Positions 1-8,159 of a stretch of DNA of 64,000 nucleotides are shown here, piece by piece; within the stretch, counting starts at the first letter, position 1, and every line of letters begins with the position of its first letter. This stretch comes from Clostridia bacterium. Lineage in GTDB: Bacteria; Bacillota; Clostridia; Christensenellales; DTU072. Location: NCBI GenBank assembly GCA_028701415.1, contig JAQVQU010000001.1, positions 13,040 through 77,039 of the forward strand, read 5' to 3'. The notes under the pieces are model-generated. The model had not been told where the DNA came from. It saw only the letters and a list, made by a program, of their open reading frames with translations, and ran no database searches. Both the position numbers and the translations under genes were made by a program.

Positions 1-71
1 GTGGCGTTATGACGGATAAAAAAGCTAGAGAGATTGGGGCTGGCGGCGAAGTAATAGCTTACATTTGGTAG
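1..71 (+). CDS. rpsH: 30S ribosomal protein S8, C-terminal end (partial)
   Basis: Only the last 22 codons are inside the window, read in the frame that starts at base 3. The tail GVMTDKKAREIGAGGEV followed by IAYIW is the conserved S8 C-terminus that contacts 16S rRNA in the central domain of the 30S subunit. The stop TAG is followed 10 nt later by rplF, the normal S8-L6 order of the spc operon. The 5' part lies outside the window. Confidence 0.95.
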   Translation, partial: GVMTDKKAREIGAGGEVIAYIW

Positions 72-81
72 GAGGTACAGA

Positions 82-630
82 ATGTCTAGAATAGGTGTAA
101 AGAGCATCAAATTAGGGCCTAATACAACTTTCGATATAAGTGATGAGGGTTTGATTACAGTTAAAGGCCCAAAGGGAATATTAAAGCAACAAGTTGCAAG
201 CGCAGCCAAGATTGATTTTCAAAATAAAGAGGGATTGTTACACCTTGTTTTGAAGGAAGAGGGAATTAAACAAAATGCTATGCATGGTCTCTATCGTTCT
301 CTTGTTGCCAACATGGTCAAGGGGGTTGAAAAGGGTTTTGAAAAAAGACTCATCGTTAACGGTGTAGGATATAAGGTTGCTATGCAGGGAAAAACTCTTG
401 TAATGAATATAGGGTACAGCAAACCAGTAAATTTTGATACTCCCGAAGGCATTACAATTTCAGTGGCAGGACCTACGGAGATTGTTGTTGAAGGATGCGA
501 TAAAACGATAGTGGGTCAATGTGCTGCAGACATAAAAGCAAAAAGAAAACCCGAGCCATATCATGGATATGGAATTAGGTACAAAGATGAAGTTATTCTC
601 CGTAAAGAAATTAAAGCTGCGGGTAAATAG
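82..630 (+). CDS. rplF: 50S ribosomal protein L6
   Basis: 182 residues, the usual L6 length. The N-terminus MSRIGVKSIKL and the C-terminal block with KRKPEPYHGYGIRYKDE are the L6 signatures; the protein has two related alpha/beta domains and binds 23S rRNA near the sarcin-ricin loop. A strong GGAGG site lies 7 nt before the ATG. It sits between rpsH and rplR, as in other Firmicutes, and is expected to be co-transcribed from a promoter upstream of the window. Confidence 0.97.
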   Translation: MSRIGVKSIKLGPNTTFDISDEGLITVKGPKGILKQQVASAAKIDFQNKEGLLHLVLKEEGIKQNAMHGLYRSLVANMVKGVEKGFEKRLIVNGVGYKVAMQGKTLVMNIGYSKPVNFDTPEGITISVAGPTEIVVEGCDKTIVGQCAADIKAKRKPEPYHGYGIRYKDEVILRKEIKAAGK

Positions 631-638
631 GAGGACTT

Positions 639-1007
639 ATGATTAATAAACCAAATAAGAATGCAATAAGGCAGAAACGCCATCTTAGGATTAGAAAGGA
701 TATTAATGGCTCAGAAAAATGTCCTCGCCTAAATGTATACAGATCAACTTCTCACATATACGGACAGTTGATAGATGATGTGTCCGGAAATACATTGATT
801 TCCGCGAATTCTGTTGAAAAAGAATTATCTGTTCAGCTGAAGGATAAGAACAAGGTTCAGCAGGCTGCTCTTGTTGGAGAGATATTAGGCAAGAGAGCTA
901 TTGAAAAAGGATACAATAAAATAGTATTTGACAGAGGCGGATATCTCTATACAGGTAGAGTTGCAGCTTTTGCAGACGGCGCAAGAAAAGCCGGACTTAA
1001 TTTTTAG
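639..1007 (+). CDS. rplR: 50S ribosomal protein L18
   Basis: 122 residues. The C-terminal motif FDRGGYLYTGRVAAFADGARKAGL is diagnostic for L18, which binds 5S rRNA and helps dock it in the central protuberance. The basic N-terminal tail (residues 1-25) is typical. The start follows rplF after 8 nt with a GGAGG site, so translation is probably coupled within the spc operon. Confidence 0.97.
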   Translation: MINKPNKNAIRQKRHLRIRKDINGSEKCPRLNVYRSTSHIYGQLIDDVSGNTLISANSVEKELSVQLKDKNKVQQAALVGEILGKRAIEKGYNKIVFDRGGYLYTGRVAAFADGARKAGLNF

Positions 1008-1018
1008 GAGATTTTGAT

Positions 1019-1540
1019 ATGGCAAGGAATGATAATAGAGAGAGATTTAATAAAGAACCCAAAGACGAGTTGATTATGAAGACCGTGGATATTAAACGTG
1101 TCGCTAAAGTAGTTAAAGGTGGAAGAAACATGAGATTTTCTGCTCTAGTCGTAGTTGGAGATGGGCAAGGGCGAGTCGGTTGCGCAGTTGGAAAAGCGAA
1201 GGAAGTTCCAGAAGCAATAAAAAAAGCTGAAAAAGCGGCTACTAGCGAAATGTTTTCAATCGCAAGAAAGGGCTCGACGATTCCTCATGAAGTAATAGGT
1301 GTATATGGCAGAGGGAAAGTAATAATGATTCCCGCTGAGCAAGGGGCTGGTGTTATTGCTGGAGGTCCTGTTCGTGCGGTATTAGAAGCTTGCGGGATAG
1401 CAGATATAAGAACAAAATCTATTGGCACTAACAATCCAATCAATTGTGTGAAGGCGACGGTTGAAGGCTTAAAGAGTTTGCGTACAATTGAACAGGTTGC
1501 TGCGCTACGTGGCAAAAAAGTTGAAGAGATCTTGGGCTAG
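1019..1540 (+). CDS. rpsE: 30S ribosomal protein S5
   Basis: 173 residues. The double-stranded-RNA-binding-like N-terminal domain carries VVVGDGQGRVGCAVGKAKEV, and the C-terminal half carries the conserved stretch ending in PINCVKATVEGL. S5 forms part of the mRNA entry and decoding fidelity region. It has a GGAG site close to the ATG and keeps the standard L18-S5-L30 order. Nothing unusual is seen. Confidence 0.97.
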   Translation: MARNDNRERFNKEPKDELIMKTVDIKRVAKVVKGGRNMRFSALVVVGDGQGRVGCAVGKAKEVPEAIKKAEKAATSEMFSIARKGSTIPHEVIGVYGRGKVIMIPAEQGAGVIAGGPVRAVLEACGIADIRTKSIGTNNPINCVKATVEGLKSLRTIEQVAALRGKKVEEILG

Positions 1541-1551
1541 GGAGGTAAGAG

Positions 1552-1734
1552 ATGTCGCAAATTAAAGTAACTTTAATGAAGAGCACAATTGGATGTTTGA
1601 AGAACCAAATTGATACTGTTACGGCTCTTGGACTTCATAAAATTGGTCAATTTAAGATTCACGAAGATAATGAAGTAATTAGAGGCATGATTTTTAAAGT
1701 AAAACACATGGTTCAGGTGGAAGAAGTAAAATAA
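1552..1734 (+). CDS. rpmD: 50S ribosomal protein L30
   Basis: 60 residues, full length for bacterial L30. The sequence KVTLMKSTIGCLKNQIDTVTALGL shows the beta-alpha-beta fold of L30 with the conserved LGL turn. It lies 11 nt behind rpsE with a GGAGG site. The C-terminus is short, as is common for bacterial L30. Confidence 0.95.
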   Translation: MSQIKVTLMKSTIGCLKNQIDTVTALGLHKIGQFKIHEDNEVIRGMIFKVKHMVQVEEVK

Positions 1735-1747
1735 ATAGGAGAATATT

Positions 1748-2191
1748 ATGAAATTACATACAATTGCTCCTGCGGATGGCGCAGTGAAATCTTCTAAAAG
1801 AATAGGAAGAGGTATAGGTTCAGGGCACGGAAAGACAAGCACAAAGGGACACAAGGGACAATGGGCCAGAAGTGGTGGTGGAGTTCGTCCTGGGTTTGAG
1901 GGAGGACAAATGCCCTTGACGAGACGTATCCCTAAAAGAGGCTTTAACAACCAGTTTTCAGTTGAATATAGTATTGTTAACTTGGGTGATCTAAATGTTT
2001 TTGAAGAAGGGACCCTAATAAATTCTGAGATCTTACTGGATAAAGGAATTATAGGTAAATTATCGGTATCAGGAGTTAAAGTTCTTGGAGATGGAGAGTT
2101 AACTAAGCCACTTACAATTCAAGCCGCAAAATTTTCAAAATCAGCTTTAGAAAAGATTGAAAAGGCGGGCGGAAAAGCAGAGGTACTTTGA
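1748..2191 (+). CDS. rplO: 50S ribosomal protein L15
   Basis: 147 residues. The glycine- and lysine-rich N-terminus with GRGIGSGHGKTSTKGHKGQ and the GFEGGQMPLTRRIPKRGF block are the L15 signature; L15 is an early 50S assembly protein. Its TGA stop overlaps the ATG of secY (TGATG), a classical coupling in spc operons. Confidence 0.97.
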   Translation: MKLHTIAPADGAVKSSKRIGRGIGSGHGKTSTKGHKGQWARSGGGVRPGFEGGQMPLTRRIPKRGFNNQFSVEYSIVNLGDLNVFEEGTLINSEILLDKGIIGKLSVSGVKVLGDGELTKPLTIQAAKFSKSALEKIEKAGGKAEVL

Positions 2192-3534
2192 TGTTTAGAA
2201 CTATTATAAACGCTTTTAAAGACAAAGAAATAAGAAAGAAGATTCTTTTTACTCTTGCTCTTTTATTAATGTATAGGATTGGTTGTTTTGTCCCGATTCC
2301 TGGTTTGGATGTCCAGGCTATGGGTTTGACAACGATAGCTAACAATGATTTTCTACAATTATTATCAACTGTTACTGGTTCAGCTTTCTCCAATGGTACA
2401 ATTTTTGCGTTAGGAATAGTTCCTTTTATTAATTCTTACATTATTATGGAGCTTCTTACCTTAATAATCCCTAAGCTTGGGAAACTTGCTAAGGAAGGAG
2501 AGGACGGAAGAAAAAAAATTACGCAATACACTAGGTATTTGGCAATTCTGTTAGCTTTGGTACAGGCTATAGGGATTATGTTCGTATGGAGAGAGTATAT
2601 AAGCCCAGTATTTGGAACAACACCTGATGTTGCTGCTAATAGTGTCAATGAGATTTTTACAATGATTTGTATAGTGGTTATACTAGTAGGCGGGTCTTCA
2701 TTAGTTATGTGGATTGGCGAGAGAATAACTGAATATGGTGTTGGCAATGGCACATCTTTGATAATTTTCATAGGTATTGTTTCTTCCTTGGGTTCTACCA
2801 TATTAAACGCATTCATTACTATACCACAGCAGGTTCAAAGTGGTAATAGCACTGGAATTTGGTATTTACTAGGCTTCTTTGCTATAATATTCCTCTTGAT
2901 TTTAGCTATCGTATATGTTGATATGTCAGAAAGAAGAATAGGGGTAATTTACTCTGGTGGCAGAATAGTAGGTAATAGGCAAACACAGTCTCAAACCACA
3001 TACATACCCTTGAAAGTTAGCGCGGGTGGAGTTATGCCTATAATTTTTGCGTCATCCCTAATTATGTTTCCTCAAATGATTATTCAATTCGGGGGATGGA
3101 GTACTTCTAAATTTGGATTATTTTGGTCAGAATGGATGGGTACAAACGGAAATTTATATGCTCCATTTATGTTTTTGCTTATTATATTCTTTGCGTATTT
3201 TTATGCTCAAATTCAATTTGATCCTGATGATGTTGCTAAGAATCTAAAAGAGAGAGGAGGTACTCTTGTCGGCGGCATTTCTCCTGGGAAACCCACTTCA
3301 GAGTATCTAAGACGTATAAATCACAGACTTACGCTTTTCGGAGCATTATTCTTAGCTACAGTAGCTTTAGTTCCTACTTTGATTTTGCAACAAGTGGATG
3401 GTTTTTCTGATCTCGGCTTTGGACAAGCCTTCTCAGCAACAGGTTTATTGATCGTTGTTTCAGTCGCTCTGGAATTTGATAAACAGTTACAAGGACAGTT
3501 ACTAGTTAAAAATAATAAAGGATTTTTGAAATAA
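2191..3534 (+). CDS. secY: Protein translocase subunit SecY
   Basis: 447 residues from the ATG at 2191, preceded by an AGAGG site inside rplO; a TTG one codon upstream is in frame but unlikely to be the start. Ten membrane segments are expected. The N-terminal YRIGCFVPIPGLD, the loop with GERITEYGVGNGTSLIIF, and the C-terminal cytoplasmic loop with RGG and PGKPTSEYL are SecY hallmarks. It forms the SecYEG channel for export, including the lipoproteins found later in the window. The stop overlaps adk (TAATG). Confidence 0.97.
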   Translation: MFRTIINAFKDKEIRKKILFTLALLLMYRIGCFVPIPGLDVQAMGLTTIANNDFLQLLSTVTGSAFSNGTIFALGIVPFINSYIIMELLTLIIPKLGKLAKEGEDGRKKITQYTRYLAILLALVQAIGIMFVWREYISPVFGTTPDVAANSVNEIFTMICIVVILVGGSSLVMWIGERITEYGVGNGTSLIIFIGIVSSLGSTILNAFITIPQQVQSGNSTGIWYLLGFFAIIFLLILAIVYVDMSERRIGVIYSGGRIVGNRQTQSQTTYIPLKVSAGGVMPIIFASSLIMFPQMIIQFGGWSTSKFGLFWSEWMGTNGNLYAPFMFLLIIFFAYFYAQIQFDPDDVAKNLKERGGTLVGGISPGKPTSEYLRRINHRLTLFGALFLATVALVPTLILQQVDGFSDLGFGQAFSATGLLIVVSVALEFDKQLQGQLLVKNNKGFLK

Positions 3535-4160
3535 TGAACATTGTATTATTAGGTGCACCAGGTGCAGGAAAAGGTTCTCAGGCTGTAGTTATGTCGGCAC
3601 ACTATGGTATCCCTCACATCTCAACGGGGGATGTCTTAAGAGCGAATATAAAGAATCAAACTGAAATTGGTAAGCATGCCAAACAATTTATTGAAAAAGG
3701 ATTGCTTGTTCCTGATGAAGTTGTTGACAAAATTGTTGCGGAGAGAATTTTACAAGAGGATTGTAAGAAAGGCTTTATATTAGACGGTTATCCAAGAACT
3801 ATCAACCAAGCTGAATCTTTATCGAGAATAGCAAAGTTAGATTATGTGATAGTAATAGATGTTGATTATTCTGTAATAGTTAAGAGAATATCTGGTAGAA
3901 GAATGTGCAGCTGTGGAGCAACATACAATACTAGCACTTACGATAGAGAAGAATGTGCTGCTTGTGGAAAAAAATTATTTATCAGAGATGATGATAAAGA
4001 AGAAACAGTATTAAAGAGACTAGAGGTATATGAAAAAAACACAGCGCCGCTTCTAGACTATTATAAAAAGAAAGGGTTGATTCTCAAGATAGACGGAAGC
4101 GAAACCGTGGAAAAGACATTTGAAAACGTAATAAAGGCACTTAATAATGCTGACAATTAA
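3534..4160 (+). CDS. adk: Adenylate kinase, zinc-type LID
   Basis: 208 residues. The P-loop GAPGAGKGSQA is at residues 7-17, the NMP-binding part follows with STGDVLRANI, and DGYPRT lies near residue 85. It interconverts ATP, AMP and ADP. The LID domain has cysteines as RRMCSCGATY and later ECAACGKKL, so it should bind zinc, but the first pair is C-x-C instead of the usual C-x2-C and the LID is several residues shorter than in Bacillus. The 3' end overlaps map by 14 nt. Confidence 0.95.
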   Translation: MNIVLLGAPGAGKGSQAVVMSAHYGIPHISTGDVLRANIKNQTEIGKHAKQFIEKGLLVPDEVVDKIVAERILQEDCKKGFILDGYPRTINQAESLSRIAKLDYVIVIDVDYSVIVKRISGRRMCSCGATYNTSTYDREECAACGKKLFIRDDDKEETVLKRLEVYEKNTAPLLDYYKKKGLILKIDGSETVEKTFENVIKALNNADN

Positions 4161-4890
4161 GAGCGATCATGAAATAGAACTCATGCGAAAAGCAGGGGCT
4201 ATTGTTAGAGATGTTCTTGAAATAGTTGGAAGTTATGCAAAGCCAGGTGTAACAACAAGAAAGTTGGATGCTATTGCATATGACTACATAAAAAAGTGTG
4301 GGGCTTATCCCTCTTTCCTGGGATATGGAGGCTTTCCAAGTTCTATATGTACTTCTATAGACGAGGAGATAGTTCATGGGATTCCATCAGGAAGAGTGAT
4401 AGAAGAGGGTTGCCTATTGAAAATAGATGCTGGAGCTTGCCTTAATGGTTTCCATGCGGATGCTGCAAGAACTTTCTTAGTAGGTTATGTTTCCGAGGAA
4501 AAGAAATTGCTAGCAAGAGTTTGCGAAGAAAGTTTCTTTAAAGGAATTTCTATCTTAAAAGATGGGGTTAGATTGGGTGATCTAGGAAACTGTATTCAAA
4601 CCTTTGTAGAAGAAAAAGGATATAGTGTTGTAAGAGAACTAGTAGGCCATGGAATTGGTAGAGAACTGCATGAAGACCCGAGTGTTCCTAATTATGGAAT
4701 AATGGGCAGAGGATTGAGACTAGCAAAAAACATGACAATAGCTATAGAACCGATGATTAATTATGGGACTAGAAAAGTTCAAATACTAGAAGATAACTGG
4801 ACAGTTGTTACATTGGACGGAAAACCATCTGCTCATTATGAGAATACTGTCGTTATTAAAGATGAAGGCGTCGAGATATTGACATTGTAA
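4147..4890 (+). CDS. map: Type I methionine aminopeptidase
   Basis: 247 residues. It removes the initiator methionine from nascent proteins. The pita-bread fold metal ligands are recognisable: the DAG motif in LLKIDAGACLNGFHADAART (two Asp), GHGIGRELHEDP (His), IEPM (Glu) and the final Glu in HYENTVVI. The start lies inside adk, 14 nt before its stop, so translation is coupled. The adk-map order is typical of the Firmicutes spc operon. Confidence 0.96.
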   Translation: MLTIKSDHEIELMRKAGAIVRDVLEIVGSYAKPGVTTRKLDAIAYDYIKKCGAYPSFLGYGGFPSSICTSIDEEIVHGIPSGRVIEEGCLLKIDAGACLNGFHADAARTFLVGYVSEEKKLLARVCEESFFKGISILKDGVRLGDLGNCIQTFVEEKGYSVVRELVGHGIGRELHEDPSVPNYGIMGRGLRLAKNMTIAIEPMINYGTRKVQILEDNWTVVTLDGKPSAHYENTVVIKDEGVEILTL

Positions 4891-4895
4891 AAAAA

Positions 4896-5177
4896 ATGAA
4901 AACAGTAAAGTCTTTGGAATTAGGTGAAATTGTATTTTCTATAGCAGGTAGAGATAGTGGCCGCTTTTACTTGGTTGTTGAAATTATAGATGACAACTTT
5001 GTGTCTATTGCTGACGGGGATTTGAGAAGAATTGATTCGCCTAAAAGAAAGAAGATTAAGCACCTTAAAACAGAGGGAATAATAATAGAAAAAATAAAAG
5101 AAAAATTAGAGCTTGAAAAGAAAATATTTGATGCAGAAATAAAAAGTGCTTTAAGATCTTTTAATGGCTCAATATAG
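4896..5177 (+). CDS. KOW-domain RNA-binding protein (L14e/L6e/L27e-like)
   Basis: 93 residues. The N-terminal half, with LGEIVFSIAGRDSGRFYLVVEII, is a KOW motif as in eukaryotic-type L14e/L6e. The C-terminal half is a lysine- and glutamate-rich helix. Small KOW proteins at this exact place, between map and infA, are common in Clostridia and are thought to bind ribosomal RNA; the role is not established. No good Shine-Dalgarno site precedes the ATG, so it probably depends on re-initiation after map, 5 nt upstream. Confidence 0.85.
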   Translation: MKTVKSLELGEIVFSIAGRDSGRFYLVVEIIDDNFVSIADGDLRRIDSPKRKKIKHLKTEGIIIEKIKEKLELEKKIFDAEIKSALRSFNGSI

Positions 5178-5191
5178 ATAGGAGATAATAA

Positions 5192-5413
5192 ATGCCAAAG
5201 GAAACTCAAATAGAGGAAGAAGGAACGGTAGTTGAGGTTTTGCCAGGTACCAAATTTAAGGTTGAACTTAAAAGCGGTCGAGTGGTATTGGCCTATCTCG
5301 CTGGGAAGATGAGGCAACACTTTGTAAAAGTGTGTCAAGGAGATAGTGTTAGAGTTGCTTTTAGTCAGTATGATTTTACACAAGGAAGGATTATATACAG
5401 GAATAAAAACTAG
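5192..5413 (+). CDS. infA: Translation initiation factor IF-1
   Basis: 73 residues, an S1/OB-fold protein. The order is typical: EEEGTVVEVLPGTKFKVELKSG, then AYLAGKMRQHFVKVCQGDSVRV, then the C-terminal GRIIYR. IF-1 binds the ribosomal A site during initiation. AGGAG precedes the ATG, and rpmJ follows after 12 nt. The N-terminus MPKETQIEEEG differs from the common MSKEDVIEVEG but keeps the same length and charge. Confidence 0.96.
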   Translation: MPKETQIEEEGTVVEVLPGTKFKVELKSGRVVLAYLAGKMRQHFVKVCQGDSVRVAFSQYDFTQGRIIYRNKN

Positions 5414-5425
5414 GGAGGTAATGAT

Positions 5426-5542
5426 ATGAAAGTTAGACCATCAGTTAAACCTATTTGCGATAAATGCAAAGTAATTAAGAGAGACGGAAAAGTAATGGTT
5501 ATTTGCTCAAAATATCCAAAACATAAGCAAGTTCAGGGTTAA
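5426..5542 (+). CDS. rpmJ: 50S ribosomal protein L36
   Basis: 38 residues, MKVRPSVKPICDKCKVIKR onward. The zinc ligands Cys11, Cys14 and Cys27 plus the conserved PKHKQ near the end identify the zinc-containing form of L36. A GGGAGG site lies 6 nt before the ATG. It is the last gene before a 186-nt gap with a new promoter, so the spc operon probably ends or is re-initiated here. Confidence 0.95.
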   Translation: MKVRPSVKPICDKCKVIKRDGKVMVICSKYPKHKQVQG

Positions 5543-5570
5543 TTATCGATAAAGTGTATTTTCATTTTAA

Positions 5571-5690
5571 TTGCTACTTTTTTGATAATTATGTTATACT
5601 TTCGCAGTTAGTCTAAATACATAAAATACGAAAACAATTTTTCAGGGCGGCTGAGCCCAAATGATGAAGGGTTTCACCTGAAAAACAAAT
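5571..5690 (+). promoter_or_regulatory. Promoter and structured leader of the alpha operon
   Basis: TTGCTA at 5571-5576 and TATACT at 5595-5600 with an 18-bp spacer form a sigma-A type promoter. The transcribed leader can fold: TTTTTCAGG (5638-5646) is perfectly complementary to CCTGAAAAA (5677-5685). Inside this helix, GGC (5649-5651) or GGGC (5645-5648) can pair with GCCC (5655-5658), while AGCCC (5654-5658) can also pair with GGGTT near 5669, a pseudoknot-like option. Alpha operons are commonly autoregulated by S4, encoded here by rpsD; that this leader binds S4 is inference. Confidence 0.55.
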
Positions 5691-5728
5691 ATATATAATA
5701 GGAAAAACAAAAAAATGGAGGTTACCAA

Positions 5729-6106
5729 ATGGCTCGTATTGCAGGTGTGGATTTGCCCCGTGAGAAGAGAGTTGAGATAGGATTGACCTATATCTATGGA
5801 ATCGGAAGAGTTACCGCTAATCAGATACTTGATATCTGTAAAGTTAACCCTGATACCAGAGTAAAAGATTTGTCGGAAGATGATGTGGTTAAAATTCGTT
5901 CATACATTGAAAATAATTTTCGTGTTGAAGGAACTCTCAGAAACGAAATAAGTCAAAATATTAAGAGATTACAAGACATAGGCTGTTATCGTGGTGTAAG
6001 GCATAGAAAGGGATTGCCAGTTAGAGGTCAATCTACAAAAACAAACGCTCGTACTCGAAAAGGACCGAAACGTACAGTTGGTCGCGCAAAGAAAGCAGTC
6101 AAATAA
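5729..6106 (+). CDS. rpsM: 30S ribosomal protein S13
   Basis: 125 residues. MARIAGVDLPREKRVEIGLTYIYGIG and the C-terminal GLPVRGQSTKTNARTRKGP are the S13 signature. S13 sits in the 30S head and contacts the P-site tRNA and L5. It opens the alpha operon behind its own leader, with a GGAGG site and the order S13-S11-S4-RpoA-L17. Confidence 0.97.
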   Translation: MARIAGVDLPREKRVEIGLTYIYGIGRVTANQILDICKVNPDTRVKDLSEDDVVKIRSYIENNFRVEGTLRNEISQNIKRLQDIGCYRGVRHRKGLPVRGQSTKTNARTRKGPKRTVGRAKKAVK

Positions 6107-6133
6107 TAGTCTATAATTAGGAGGCATAATTTT

Positions 6134-6529
6134 ATGGCAACGGTAAAAAGATCAGCTATAAAAAGAAGAAAAGATTTAAAAAATATTGAGAAGGGGCAAG
6201 CTCATGTGCATGCGTCTTTCAATAATACTATAGTGACAATTACAGATATGAACGGTGGAACCATAAGTTGGTCTTCCTCGGGAAAATTGGGCATGAAGGG
6301 TAGCCGTAAGGCAACACCATACGCAGCTCAAATGGTTGCAGAGGATGCAGCAAAAGCGGCGAAGGAACATGGGCTTCGTACAGTTGAAGTGTACATCAAA
6401 GGTCCTGGACAAGGTCGTGAATCGGCAATTAGGGCATTCGAAAAATGTGACTTGTTGGTAACCATGATTAGAGACGTGTCCCCAATTCCTCATAATGGTT
6501 GTCGCCCCCCAAAAGTCAGAAGGTTGTAA
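6134..6529 (+). CDS. rpsK: 30S ribosomal protein S11
   Basis: 131 residues. The core GQAHVHASFNNTIVTITD and the C-terminal RDVSPIPHNGCRPPKVRRL are diagnostic of S11, a platform protein near the E site. An AGGAGG site precedes the ATG. Second gene of the alpha operon, regular in length and context. Confidence 0.97.
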   Translation: MATVKRSAIKRRKDLKNIEKGQAHVHASFNNTIVTITDMNGGTISWSSSGKLGMKGSRKATPYAAQMVAEDAAKAAKEHGLRTVEVYIKGPGQGRESAIRAFEKCDLLVTMIRDVSPIPHNGCRPPKVRRL

Positions 6530-6547
6530 TTCAGGAGGTTATTTAAT

Positions 6548-7171
6548 ATGGCAAAATATACAGGTCCTGTCTGTAAATTATGCAGACGCGAAGGGATAAA
6601 ATTATTTTTAAAAGGAGAGAGATGTCTTGGGAGCAACTGCTCTTTTAACAAGAACCCCGTCCCTCCCGGACAACACGGAGCTTCTAGAAAAAAAGCTACC
6701 GCTTATAGTATTCAGCTAAGAGAAAAACAAAAGACAAAGAGGACATACGGATTAATGGAAGGTCAGTTTCATAGTTACTATGAAAAGGCTACAAACTTAC
6801 GTGGTGTTACTGGCGAATTGATGTTAATTTTAATAGAAAGAAGGTTAGATAATGTTGTTTATCGTATGGGAATAGCATCAAGCAGAGCTCAGTCAAGACA
6901 ACTTGTTGGACATGGCCACGTTTGCGTTAATGGAGATAAAGTAAATATACCATCTTATTTAGTGAAAGCTGGCGATGTTGTTTCTATTAGAGAAAGCAAA
7001 CAGGACAAACCGTTCTTCAAGGATCTGAAGTCGCAAAAAGTATCAAATTTGCCAAAATGGCTCTCTTTTGATCCTGCTACTTTAACTGGAAAAGTTGAAG
7101 CTTTGCCAGAAAGAGCTGATATTGATGTTCAAGTATCTGAACATATGATAGTTGAGTTATACTCGAAATAA
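6548..7171 (+). CDS. rpsD: 30S ribosomal protein S4, zinc-binding form
   Basis: 207 residues. S4 starts 30S assembly by binding 16S rRNA and is often the autoregulator of its own operon. The N-terminus keeps four cysteines, C9-x2-C12 and C26-x4-C31, so this is the zinc-binding (C+) type. The central S4 RNA-binding domain carries RRLDNVVYRMGIASSRAQSRQLV and GHGHVCVNG. Only one rpsD is in the window. AGGAGG precedes the ATG. Confidence 0.97.
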   Translation: MAKYTGPVCKLCRREGIKLFLKGERCLGSNCSFNKNPVPPGQHGASRKKATAYSIQLREKQKTKRTYGLMEGQFHSYYEKATNLRGVTGELMLILIERRLDNVVYRMGIASSRAQSRQLVGHGHVCVNGDKVNIPSYLVKAGDVVSIRESKQDKPFFKDLKSQKVSNLPKWLSFDPATLTGKVEALPERADIDVQVSEHMIVELYSK

Positions 7172-7191
7172 TTCTTGGAGGGAACATAATT

Positions 7192-8148
7192 ATGATGGAA
7201 GTAAGAAAACCTAAAATACTAGTTGAAGATAATGCAGATGGGTCTGAGGCAGTTTTTACTGTAGAACCCCTTGAGCGTGGCAACGGTATAACTTTAGGCA
7301 ACAGTTTAAGACGCGTATTGAGTACAGCCTTGCCTGGAGTAGCAATTATAGGAATAAAGATCCAGGGTGTCCCTCACGAGTATTCTACTATAGATGGTGT
7401 TCGTGAAGATGTAATGGAAATCATTCTAAATTTAAAGGAAGTTGCTATTAAGGTATCTGATCCTGAGAAATTTGAGACTATAACAGTAAGGTTGGCAAAA
7501 AGCGGTTTAGGGGTTGTGAAAGCGGCGGATATTCATGTCCCGGCTGGAGTGGAAATTTCTAATAAAGATGCTTATATTTGTTCTCTGGAAGAAAATGCTT
7601 CCATTGACATAGATTTAACAATAGGAGCGGGCAGAGGCTATAAGTCTGCTCAAGATAATAAGAACACTAAATCTGCAATTGGGTATATTCCGATTGATAG
7701 TTTGTTTTCGCCTGTCAAATCAGTAAGTTATGAAGTTAGTAGCACTCGTGTTGAACAATCAATAGACTATGACAAACTGAAAGTAAAAGTAAAAACTAAC
7801 GGAGCCGTTACTGCTAGAGAGATATTATCTCTTGCTGCAAAATTGCTTAACGAGCATTTGTCATTATTTATTAATCTTGTTGATGGAATGGATACAACAC
7901 ATATTTTCATAGATGGTCCTGATGATCAACCCATCAAACAACCAGGGGGAAACAGTATTGAAGATTTGGAACTATCTGTTAGGCCTTTAAATTGTTTGAA
8001 ACGTGCTGGTATTTTTACAATAGAGGATCTTCTAAAATTGACAGAGGATGATATGCTAAAAGTAAAAAATCTCGGGAAAAAATCTCTAGAGGAAGTTATG
8101 GACAAACTGTCTTCAATGGGATACACCCTTAGGACAAAGGAAGATTAA
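7192..8148 (+). CDS. rpoA: DNA-directed RNA polymerase subunit alpha
   Basis: 318 residues. The N-terminal assembly domain carries ERGNGITLGNSLRRVLSTALPG and the HEYSTIDGVREDV loop. The C-terminal domain (about residues 245-310) has the helix-hairpin-helix region beginning LNCLKRAGIFTIEDLL and ending in NLGKKSLEE, which binds UP elements and activators. The ATG at 7192 is followed directly by a second ATG; the GGAGGG site allows either. Usual position between rpsD and rplQ. Confidence 0.97.
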   Translation: MMEVRKPKILVEDNADGSEAVFTVEPLERGNGITLGNSLRRVLSTALPGVAIIGIKIQGVPHEYSTIDGVREDVMEIILNLKEVAIKVSDPEKFETITVRLAKSGLGVVKAADIHVPAGVEISNKDAYICSLEENASIDIDLTIGAGRGYKSAQDNKNTKSAIGYIPIDSLFSPVKSVSYEVSSTRVEQSIDYDKLKVKVKTNGAVTAREILSLAAKLLNEHLSLFINLVDGMDTTHIFIDGPDDQPIKQPGGNSIEDLELSVRPLNCLKRAGIFTIEDLLKLTEDDMLKVKNLGKKSLEEVMDKLSSMGYTLRTKED

Positions 8149-8159
8149 GGAGAAACAAA

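Noticed and set aside
1573..1950. Long minus-strand frame opposite rpmD/rplO
   Set aside because: It lies against two ribosomal protein genes in reverse orientation, has no ribosome site and no recognisable motif; a shadow frame.
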